Assembly (NCBI RefSeq): GCF_052048135.1
Contig: NZ_JBNAIM010000002.1
Coordinates: forward strand, 372,001-436,000
Origin: Pelagibacter sp052048135
GTDB lineage: Bacteria > Pseudomonadota > Alphaproteobacteria > Pelagibacterales > Pelagibacteraceae
Direction of reading: 5' to 3'
Length of the DNA: 64,000 nucleotides
Shown: piece by piece, positions 52,815 to 60,353 of the stretch
Layout of the letters: each line of letters starts with the position of its first letter
Numbering within the stretch: the first letter of the stretch is position 1
Notes under the pieces: model-generated
The model's database searches: none
Seen by the model: the letters and a program-made list of their open reading frames with translations, nothing else
Told to the model about the DNA's origin: nothing
Translations under genes and position numbers: made by a program

Positions 52815-54053
52815 ATGAAAATTGCTGTAGTTGGCTCAGGAATTTCAGGCTTAAGCGCTGCTTACTATTTATCAAAAAAACATCAAGTAGATTTATTTGA
52901 AAAAGATGATCATTTTGGAGGACATTCTCATACAATAGAATTATCACTTGGATCAAAAAGAATATCTGTAGATATTGGTTTTATTGTATTTAATTTCAAA
53001 ACATATCCAAATTTAATTAAATTTTTTAATGAAAATAAAATTGAAATTGAAAAAAGTGATATGTCTTTCTCAGTTTCAGTTCCCGACTCATCTTTTGAAT
53101 ATTGTGGTAGAGGATTAAATGGAATTTTTTCAAATAGATCTAATCTTATTAATTTTAAATTTTTAAGAATGTTTTTTGATATTATTAAATTTTATAAAAA
53201 ATGTGATAATCTTGTTGAGTTTAATGAAGAAATAATACTTGGTGATTATTTAAAGAAAGAAAATGTCTCAAAAGAATTTATAGATTATCATTTGATACCT
53301 ATGGTTTCTGCTATTTGGTCAATGCCTCCTTATGAAGCAAATCAAATGCCTTTAAAATTTTTTCTAAAATTTTTTCAAAATCATGGTTTGTTTAAATTAA
53401 AAGATAGACCACAATGGTACACAGTTTCAAATCGAAGCAGAACTTATGTTGAAAATATTCTATCTAAGATAAGTGGTGAACATTTTAAAAATTATCAAGT
53501 TACAAAAATTAAATGCAATACAAATGGAATTGATTTGTATTATGGTGGTGAAAGCGAATTTTTTAATTATGATAAAGTTATTTTAGCAACTCATGCTGAT
53601 GAAGCGCTTTCAATGATTGAAGACCCTTCAGAAGATGAAAAGAAAATTTTATCTAATTTTAGTTATAAAGAAAATATTGCTTATATTCATACTGATGAAA
53701 ATATTATGCCTAAAAATAAAAGGGCATGGTCCTCATGGAATTCATCAATTAAAAAAAATGAAATTGAAAAAAATTCAATCACATATTGGTTAAACTTATT
53801 ACAAAACTTAAAATGTAAAGAAAATATTTTTTTAACCTTGAACCCATATTTTGAAATAGATTCATCAAAAGTTATTAAAAAAGTAAAATTTACTCATCCA
53901 TATTTTGATCAGTTAGCACTAGCTAATCAAAGTAAGCTTAAAATTTTACAAAATAAAAGAAATATTCTTTTTTGTGGTAGTTATTTTGGTTACGGTTTTC
54001 ATGAAGATGGAATAAAATCATCTATTGAAATGCTAAAAAACCTTAATGACTAG
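52815..54053 (+). CDS. FAD-dependent amine-oxidase-fold oxidoreductase of the CFA cluster
   Basis: 412 residues. The FAD site is IAVVGSGISGLSAAYYLSKKH at the N-terminus, followed by KDDHFGGHSHTI, and a C-terminal GSYFGYGFHEDGIKSSIEML FAD-contact segment. This family is typically encoded next to DUF1365 and a CFA-like methylase in proteobacteria. It resembles desaturase/isomerase-like amine oxidases that act on lipids. It may install or shift a double bond in phospholipid acyl chains, but the reaction is inference. Overlaps the next gene by 8 bases. Confidence 0.87.
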   Translation: MKIAVVGSGISGLSAAYYLSKKHQVDLFEKDDHFGGHSHTIELSLGSKRISVDIGFIVFNFKTYPNLIKFFNENKIEIEKSDMSFSVSVPDSSFEYCGRGLNGIFSNRSNLINFKFLRMFFDIIKFYKKCDNLVEFNEEIILGDYLKKENVSKEFIDYHLIPMVSAIWSMPPYEANQMPLKFFLKFFQNHGLFKLKDRPQWYTVSNRSRTYVENILSKISGEHFKNYQVTKIKCNTNGIDLYYGGESEFFNYDKVILATHADEALSMIEDPSEDEKKILSNFSYKENIAYIHTDENIMPKNKRAWSSWNSSIKKNEIEKNSITYWLNLLQNLKCKENIFLTLNPYFEIDSSKVIKKVKFTHPYFDQLALANQSKLKILQNKRNILFCGSYFGYGFHEDGIKSSIEMLKNLND

Positions 54054-54804
54054 TGCAATTTATAATGGAACAGTAATTCATAAAAGATTTAAACCAAAGT
54101 TACATTTCTTTAAATATAAAGTATTTTCACTTCTAATCGATTTATCAGAGTTAAACACTTTAGATAAAAATATAAGTTTTTTTTCATATAATAGTTTTAA
54201 TTTAATTAGTTTCTTTGACAAAGACCATGGAGAGAGAGATGGAACATCATTAGTTGAATGGGTTAAAAAAAATTTAAATGAAAATAAAATAGAAAATAAA
54301 AATATTAGGATAAAACTTTTGTGTTATCCAAGAATTTTAGGTTATGTGTTTAATCCTCTAAGTGTTTTTTATGTTTATAACAATAAAGAAGAATTAATTT
54401 CTATATTGTATGAGGTTAAAAACACATTTGGAGAGCAACATACTTATATTTTTAAGGTAGAAAATGACAATCTTTTACAACATAATTGTGAAAAAAAATT
54501 TCATGTTTCACCATTTATTGAAATGAACTGTAATTACTTTTTTAGAATTTTAAAACCTTCAGAAAAAATATCAGTCATAATTGATCAATATCAATTAAAC
54601 GAAAAAATATTATATGCCTCTCAAGATGGAACAAGAGCGGATCTAACAAGCTCACAGCTGATAAAATCATATTTCAAACATCCATTAATGACCTTTAAAA
54701 TTATTTCAGCGATACATTTTGAAGCGTTTAAATTATGGGCTAAAGGAATAAGATTTATTAAAAAAAAATTTAAAATAAGAAATAATATAACGTTTGAAAA
54801 TTAA
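54046..54804 (+). CDS. DUF1365-family protein
   Basis: 252 residues. AIYNGTVIHKRFKPKLHFFKYKVF at the start, CYPRILGYVFNPLSVFYVY in the middle and VSPFIEMNCNYFF define DUF1365. Companion of the FAD protein and the CFA-like methylase, with which it is overlapped on both sides. No enzymatic activity can be read from the sequence. Possibly an accessory or oxygen-using step in modified fatty-acid production, as such clusters have been linked to furan fatty acids in other alphaproteobacteria. That link is inference here. Confidence 0.87.
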   Translation: MTSAIYNGTVIHKRFKPKLHFFKYKVFSLLIDLSELNTLDKNISFFSYNSFNLISFFDKDHGERDGTSLVEWVKKNLNENKIENKNIRIKLLCYPRILGYVFNPLSVFYVYNNKEELISILYEVKNTFGEQHTYIFKVENDNLLQHNCEKKFHVSPFIEMNCNYFFRILKPSEKISVIIDQYQLNEKILYASQDGTRADLTSSQLIKSYFKHPLMTFKIISAIHFEAFKLWAKGIRFIKKKFKIRNNITFEN

Positions 54805-55982
54805 TGAACTTTTATAACTTCGCAGATAAGATTGTATTTAAGATTTTACAGGATATTGAGTCCGGTTATTTGGAAATTACAAGTTTTGATGGCGTAATAA
54901 TGAAGTTTGGAAATCCTGAAGATTCTTTGAAAGCAAATATAAAAATAAAAAAACCAAACTTTACTTTCAATTTAATTAAAGGTGGAAGTATCGGTTTCGC
55001 TGAGTGTTATATGAGAGATGAATTTGAAACAGATAATCTATCAAACTTAATTGAAATTACAGCTCGGAATATAAAAATCATCTATAAATTTTCTGGATTA
55101 TTAGATTTACCGTTTATAAATTTTTTAAAAAATATTTTTATTAAGAATACAAAAAACAGAAGTAAAGAAAATATTGCCAAACATTACGATTTAGGAAATG
55201 AATTTTTTGCACTTTGGCTAGATAAAACTCTTACATATTCAAGCGCTATTTTTGAGGAAAAAAATCAAGAGTTATCAGATGCTCAAAATAATAAATATCA
55301 AAAATTGATTAATCTAATTAAACCAAAAAATGGAGATAAAGTTTTAGAGATTGGATGTGGTTGGGGAGGATTTGCAGAATATTTAGGAAAAAAATATGAT
55401 GTAAAACTAGATTGCATTACCATTTCAAAAAAACAGTATGAATATGCAAAAGAAAGAATTCATAATTGTGGTTTAAATGAAAAAGTTAATATTCAAATAA
55501 AAGATTATAGAGATTTAAAAGACAAATATGATTCAATAGCTTCAATTGAAATGATCGAAGCAGTTGGTCAAAATTATTTACAAAGTTATTTTAAAACCAT
55601 TAAAGAAAACTTAGCAAATGGTGGTACTGCAGCAATCCAAGCAATAACAATAGATGATAGTTTATTTGATAGGTATAAAAATAAACAAGATTTCATCCAG
55701 AAATATATTTTTCCTGGAGGATTTCTTCCAAGTAAAAATAGTTTAAATAAATATGTGTCTGATAATAGTTTAATGATAAAGTCTTACGATTCTTACGCAG
55801 ACCATTACTCTAGCACATTATCATTGTGGAGAAATGAATTTAATAAAAAGTGGGAATTAATTAAGAAACAAGGTTTTGACTCAACATTTAAAAGAATGTG
55901 GGAATTTTATCTTTCATATTGTGAAGCTGGATTTAAATCAAAAAATATTGACCTAATTCAATTTTCATTACAAAATAAATAA
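54804..55982 (+). CDS. cfa: Cyclopropane-fatty-acyl-phospholipid synthase-family methyltransferase
   Basis: SAM-dependent methylase of 392 residues acting on unsaturated phospholipid acyl chains. AKHYDLGNEFFALWLDKTLTYSSAIF, SAM motif VLEIGCGWGGFAEYLG, SIEMIEAVG with Glu, and IFPGGFLPS are the family signatures; YCEAGF near the C-terminus is the conserved catalytic pocket segment. Could make either cyclopropane or a methylated unsaturated chain. Its lipid substrates come from the PE pathway encoded at 34096-35550. Confidence 0.94.
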   Translation: MNFYNFADKIVFKILQDIESGYLEITSFDGVIMKFGNPEDSLKANIKIKKPNFTFNLIKGGSIGFAECYMRDEFETDNLSNLIEITARNIKIIYKFSGLLDLPFINFLKNIFIKNTKNRSKENIAKHYDLGNEFFALWLDKTLTYSSAIFEEKNQELSDAQNNKYQKLINLIKPKNGDKVLEIGCGWGGFAEYLGKKYDVKLDCITISKKQYEYAKERIHNCGLNEKVNIQIKDYRDLKDKYDSIASIEMIEAVGQNYLQSYFKTIKENLANGGTAAIQAITIDDSLFDRYKNKQDFIQKYIFPGGFLPSKNSLNKYVSDNSLMIKSYDSYADHYSSTLSLWRNEFNKKWELIKKQGFDSTFKRMWEFYLSYCEAGFKSKNIDLIQFSLQNK

Positions 55983-55996
55983 CAAAAAGGAGAGAT

Positions 55997-56545
55997 GTGA
56001 GAAAAATAATTAACTTTAAATCAATTTTATTGATAATTTCTTTATTCTTAATTACTAATTGTTCAAATAATAGTGCTATGAAACCAGAAGATTTTAAAGG
56101 TAAAGAACCAAGATTAATTATAGAAGAATATTTATCAGGTAATGTCAAAGCTTGGGGAGTTCTTCAAAATAGATCTGGTAAAGTTACGAGACAGTTTTCA
56201 GCAGATTTAAATGGTACATGGGATGGAAGCCAATTAATTCTTGATGAAAAATTTAATTGGGATGATGGAGAAATTCAAAATAGACAATGGCAAATAACTA
56301 AAATTGATGAAAACAATTATGAAGGTACTGCAGGGGATGTGGTGGGAAAAGCAAAAGGCTACTCATATGGACCAGCTTTTAAATTTGAATACGTACTTTT
56401 AGTCCCGGTTAAAGGAAAAGAAATGAAAATTACATTTGATGACTGGATATTTAAACAAGATGACCGTGTAGCTATAAATAGAGCAACTATGACAAAGTTT
56501 GGAATCAAAGTAGCTGAGCTTACTGTTGTGTTTGTTAAAGATTAA
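55997..56545 (+). CDS. DUF3833-family lipoprotein
   Basis: 182 residues, GTG start at 55997 preceded by SD AAGGAGA. A lipobox-type signal (LFLITNC, Cys22) points to a membrane lipoprotein. The domain contains FKGKEPRLIIEEYLSGNVKAWGVLQNRSGKV and WQITKIDENNYEGTAGDVVGKAKGYSYG, typical DUF3833, and a lipocalin-like beta pattern. Usually part of the same CFA/DUF1365 cluster. Converges on the SDR gene with a 4-base overlap. Function unknown, possibly lipid binding. Confidence 0.85.
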   Translation: MRKIINFKSILLIISLFLITNCSNNSAMKPEDFKGKEPRLIIEEYLSGNVKAWGVLQNRSGKVTRQFSADLNGTWDGSQLILDEKFNWDDGEIQNRQWQITKIDENNYEGTAGDVVGKAKGYSYGPAFKFEYVLLVPVKGKEMKITFDDWIFKQDDRVAINRATMTKFGIKVAELTVVFVKD

Positions 56546-57303
56546 TTTTTTTTTTGATATTTTGTCATTTTTCCAATTAAACTAAAATATATTTTGCTAG
56601 GCAAGAAGCTCAAAATTTTTAGTATTAGAGTTAATGATTTTGGAAAATGAATTTCAAATACATTTTTATTTATTAATCCATCATAAATTTTTTCAGCTGC
56701 ATATTCTGTAGTTTTTAAAAATGGCATTTTAAAATCATTTTTATCTGTCATTGGTGTTTTAATGAATCCAGGTGAAACTAAGCAAACACGCACATTAGAT
56801 CTTTTAAAATCAAAATATAAACTCTCTGCTAAATTATTGAGAGCGGATTTAGAAGGTCCATAACCAGTAGAATTAGGTAATCCTCTATAACCAGCTATAG
56901 ATGAAACGATAGTTATAATACCTTCTTTTTTATTTTTAAAATATTCTTCTACAGCCTTGATACTATTTAGTGTGCCAAAAAAATTTATCTTAAATACTTC
57001 TTCTATTTGCTCAACATCGATATCCTTTTCTTTTTTTGGATTCCAAGTCCCAGTAGAAAAAAAACAAATATCAACATTTTGAAACTTATTTTTAATTTGC
57101 TCAAAAACTTCTCTACATTTTGACTTATCAGTTACATCTAAAGGAAATCCATGAATATTTTCGTAACTATCAGAAATTTCATTAAGTAGATTTTCACGTC
57201 TTGCTGAAATTGCTACATTCCAACCTTCATTAGCAAATTTTATAGCTAAAGCTTTGCCTATCCCTGTGCTTCCACCAGTTATCCAAATTGTTTTTTTATT
57301 CAT
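56542..57303 (-). CDS. Short-chain dehydrogenase/reductase
   Basis: 253 residues. NAD(P) site ITGGSTGIGKALAIKFANEG, catalytic SSIAGYRGLPNSTGYGPSKSAL with Ser/Tyr/Lys (Tyr-x-x-x-Lys), and NNLAESLYFDF. C-terminal hydrophobic residues suggest membrane association. Frequently encoded with CFA/DUF1365/TspO genes. Oriented opposite to the cluster, diverging from tspO with a 9-base gap, so its promoter lies inside tspO or the gap. Substrate unknown; a lipid-linked alcohol or ketone is plausible. Confidence 0.88.
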   Translation of the reverse strand: MNKKTIWITGGSTGIGKALAIKFANEGWNVAISARRENLLNEISDSYENIHGFPLDVTDKSKCREVFEQIKNKFQNVDICFFSTGTWNPKKEKDIDVEQIEEVFKINFFGTLNSIKAVEEYFKNKKEGIITIVSSIAGYRGLPNSTGYGPSKSALNNLAESLYFDFKRSNVRVCLVSPGFIKTPMTDKNDFKMPFLKTTEYAAEKIYDGLINKNVFEIHFPKSLTLILKILSFLPSKIYFSLIGKMTKYQKKN

Positions 57304-57312
57304 TATATTAAG

Positions 57313-57795
57313 ATGTATAATACTTATATGTTAAAAAATAAATTTTTATCATTTATTCTTTTTTTTATTGTTACTTTTTCAGCCTCATTTATTGGTGGTT
57401 TAACAACAATAACTTATAAAGAACCATGGTATTCAGAATTAATAAAATCAAATTATAATCCTCCTGATTGGATATTTGCTCCTGTCTGGACAACATTATA
57501 TCTAATGATGACGTTGGCTATATGGTTTTTTTGGCATTCTAAAAACCGAGATATGAATACAGTTTATATTTACTTTATTCATATAGCCTTCAATACAACT
57601 TGGAGTGTTGTTTTTTTTGGTTTCCATCAAATATTTTTAGCATTAGTTGTATTAATAATTTTAATACTTTTAATAATGACTCTCATTATTAAATTTAAGC
57701 GTGTCAATTTTGTGAGTTATTACTTAATGATTCCCTATTTACTTTGGTGCTGCTATGCATTATTTCTGAATCTTAACATATTATTATTAAATTAA
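57313..57795 (+). CDS. tspO: TspO/MBR-family tryptophan-rich membrane protein
   Basis: 160 residues and five membrane helices. Signature segments: SFIGGLTTITYKEPWYSELIKSNYNPPDWIFAPVWTTLYLMM in helices 1-2, and FNTTWSVVFFGFHQIFLALVVLI in helix 3-4, Trp-rich as expected. TspO binds tetrapyrroles/sterol-type ligands and mediates photo-oxidative or oxygen responses in Rhodobacter. A second ATG at 57328 could be used. It abuts the following oxidoreductase gene (stop then ATG). Confidence 0.9.
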   Translation: MYNTYMLKNKFLSFILFFIVTFSASFIGGLTTITYKEPWYSELIKSNYNPPDWIFAPVWTTLYLMMTLAIWFFWHSKNRDMNTVYIYFIHIAFNTTWSVVFFGFHQIFLALVVLIILILLIMTLIIKFKRVNFVSYYLMIPYLLWCCYALFLNLNILLLN

Positions 57796-58899
57796 ATGGA
57801 TGATGTTGTAATAGTTGGTGGTGGAATAATTGGAGCTGCGACAGCTTATTTTTTATCTAAAGAGGGTAGAAAAGTAAAAGTAATTGAAAGAGATCCAACT
57901 TATAAAAATGCATCATTCCCACTTTCATTAGGTGGATTTAGAAGACAATTTTTTCAAAAAGAAAATATTTTGCTTGGAAAGTTCGCTAGAGAATTTATTT
58001 TTCAGATTCCTGAATTATTAAAAACTGAAAAAAATCCTAAACCAACAGCTAGCATGGTAACCAATGGCTATCTACTAATGTTTGGGCCAGAACATGCAGA
58101 AGAACAATATAAAGCTTTAGAAAATCACAAAGCTTGTGAAGCAGGAACAAAAAATATTAAAGGTTCTGAATTAACAAAATTTTTTCCTTATATTAATAGT
58201 GATGGAATTGAAACGGCAACTTTTACCGATAATCAGAGTGAAGGCTGGATTGATCCATTTATGTTTCATAGTGCTTTAAAAAGTAAAGCTACCGAACTTG
58301 GAGCAGAATTTACTAAGGGTGAAGTAAGATCACTTTCAGAAATAAAAGCTAAAACAATTATTTCAGCTGCAGGATGTTGGACGAAAGAACTTTTAGAAGA
58401 TATACCTGTTGAACCTCAGAAACACACAGTGTTTAGAGTTAAGTGTCCAAAACATATTCCTGAAATGCCTTTAACAGGAGATTTAACAACAGGAGTTTAT
58501 TGGCGACCAGAAGGAAAAGAGTATTTAGCAGGATCACCTAAATCAGTCTTTGATGCAAAAGATCTTGAGCCTGCTTGGGATGATTTTGAAGAACTTGTTT
58601 GGCCTGCTTTAGCACATAGAATTCCTGCGATGGAGGAATTGAAATTAACAGGAGGATGGGCAGGCTATTATGATTGCAACAGATTAGACAATAATGCAGT
58701 TGTCGGAAAACATCCTAAATTCGATAATGTTTATTTAGCTACAGGGTTTACTGGAAGAGGTTTAATGCAAGCACCTGGAATAGGAAGGGCACTTACAGAA
58801 TTAATCACAACTGGTGCATATCAATCAATTGATATATCGAATATGGCAGTCGAAAGAGTTTTAGGAAAAAAGGCTAGACCTGAGCCTTATGTTCTTTAA
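57796..58899 (+). CDS. DadA/DAO-family FAD-dependent oxidoreductase (glycine/sarcosine oxidase-like)
   Basis: 367 residues. FAD Rossmann motif VVIVGGGIIGAATAYFLSKEGRKVKVIERDP. SLGGFRRQFFQKEN is the flavin-linkage/pocket segment of DAO proteins. DNQSEGWIDPFMFHSALKSKATELGA and YLATGFTGRGLMQAPGIGRALTELI fit sarcosine/D-amino acid oxidase-like dehydrogenases. Substrate not certain: sarcosine, N-methylglycines or D-amino acids are all possible. Location between the glycine cleavage cluster and formate dehydrogenase favours an N-methyl or glycine-type C1 route. Confidence 0.82.
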   Translation: MDDVVIVGGGIIGAATAYFLSKEGRKVKVIERDPTYKNASFPLSLGGFRRQFFQKENILLGKFAREFIFQIPELLKTEKNPKPTASMVTNGYLLMFGPEHAEEQYKALENHKACEAGTKNIKGSELTKFFPYINSDGIETATFTDNQSEGWIDPFMFHSALKSKATELGAEFTKGEVRSLSEIKAKTIISAAGCWTKELLEDIPVEPQKHTVFRVKCPKHIPEMPLTGDLTTGVYWRPEGKEYLAGSPKSVFDAKDLEPAWDDFEELVWPALAHRIPAMEELKLTGGWAGYYDCNRLDNNAVVGKHPKFDNVYLATGFTGRGLMQAPGIGRALTELITTGAYQSIDISNMAVERVLGKKARPEPYVL

Positions 58900-60348
58900 T
58901 TAAGTTCCACAAAAAGTTTGATATTTTTCTTTTGAAAATGAGGGTAATTGAAATTCTTTAATATTTTTTTGTTCAGAATAGGGGTTATTTAAAATCTCTA
59001 AAAATCTCTTTAGTGGTTCTATGTTATTATTATTAGCTTCATTTAAAACATCTTCTACTTTATAATTTCTTGGTATCACCATTGGATTAACACTTCTCAT
59101 TAATTCAATATATTTTTCAGGAGAATTGTTATTAGTTTTTAATCTTTCCTGCCATCTCTTTTTCCAATTTTGAAAATCATGATCTTTAAAATTTTCATTT
59201 TTTTCTATCTCTGAGTTCATTAGATGACAAAACGTATTTGTATAATCTAATTTTTTTTGATGCATCCAAGTTAACAAATCAAGAATTAAAAACTTATCTT
59301 TATCTTCTATTCCAAATAATCCTAATTTATTTCTCATCATATTTAGCCATTTTTCTTCATATTTTTTTTCAAAAGAGTTAATTATTTCAGTAGCTTGTTC
59401 TATTGATTTATTTTGATCTTTATCGATTAATGGAATTAGACACTCTGCAAATCTTGATAGATTCCATTTTGTAATCACTGGCTGATTACAATACGCATAC
59501 CTTCCCATATGATCAATCGAGCTAAATACAGTTTTTGGATCATAAGCATCCATAAAGGCACAAGGACCATAATCAATTGTTTCTCCAGAGACACTCATAT
59601 TGTCAGTGTTCATGACACCATGAATAAAACCAACTCTCATCCAATCAACAACAAGATCAATTTGTTTTTCCATTACCACTTCTAAAAGATCCAATGCTTT
59701 ATTTTTGGATTTTTCTATATTTGGATAATGTCTTTTGATCACATAATTTAATAGAATTTCTAATTCATCTTTTTTTTCTCTAGCAGCAATGTATTGAAAA
59801 GTTCCAACTCTTATATGACTTAAGGCCACTCTTGTTAGTATTGCTCCATGTAAAGCTGTTTCTCTTATTACATCTTCTCCTGTTTTTACAACTGCTAAAC
59901 TTCTTGTTGTAGGAATACCCAAACTATGCATTGCCTCACTAATTATATATTCCCTTAACATTGGTCCTAAGGCAGCTCTTCCATCACCATTTCTTGAAAA
60001 TGCAGTTTTTCCAGATCCTTTAAACTGAATATCGTATCTTTCTTTTTTTTTAGATAGATGTTCCCCAATTAAAACAGCTCTTCCATCACCTAACATTGTA
60101 AAGTGACCAAATTGATGGCCTGCATATGCTTGAGCGATACTGCTACTTCCTTCTGGAAGAGTATTACCTGAAAACAACTCAGAAATTTTTTTATTATCTA
60201 GATTAGAAAAATCTAAATTTAAATCTTTAGAAAGATTTTTATTTAAAATAATTAATTCTGGATTTTTAACAGGAATAGGACCAATTTCTTCTTTAAATGG
60301 ATCTGGTAATTTAGAATAAGTATTATCGAAACACCATCCAATGGTCAT
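58900..60348 (-). CDS. selO: SelO (YdiU/UPF0061) protein adenylyltransferase
   Basis: 482 residues, a pseudokinase-fold enzyme that AMPylates Ser/Thr/Tyr on proteins involved in redox homeostasis. YAGHQFGHFTMLGDGRAVLIGEHL, FKGSGKTAFSRNGDGRAALGPMLREYI and HGVMNTDNMSVSGETIDYGPCAFMD (ATP and metal-binding regions) are the conserved blocks. The C-terminal Cys (FCGT) matches the usual Cys/Sec position of SelO. Convergent with the DAO-like gene and 5 bases from fdsA; may share its transcript. Confidence 0.94.
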   Translation of the reverse strand: MTIGWCFDNTYSKLPDPFKEEIGPIPVKNPELIILNKNLSKDLNLDFSNLDNKKISELFSGNTLPEGSSSIAQAYAGHQFGHFTMLGDGRAVLIGEHLSKKKERYDIQFKGSGKTAFSRNGDGRAALGPMLREYIISEAMHSLGIPTTRSLAVVKTGEDVIRETALHGAILTRVALSHIRVGTFQYIAAREKKDELEILLNYVIKRHYPNIEKSKNKALDLLEVVMEKQIDLVVDWMRVGFIHGVMNTDNMSVSGETIDYGPCAFMDAYDPKTVFSSIDHMGRYAYCNQPVITKWNLSRFAECLIPLIDKDQNKSIEQATEIINSFEKKYEEKWLNMMRNKLGLFGIEDKDKFLILDLLTWMHQKKLDYTNTFCHLMNSEIEKNENFKDHDFQNWKKRWQERLKTNNNSPEKYIELMRSVNPMVIPRNYKVEDVLNEANNNNIEPLKRFLEILNNPYSEQKNIKEFQLPSFSKEKYQTFCGT

Positions 60349-60353
60349 TAGAT

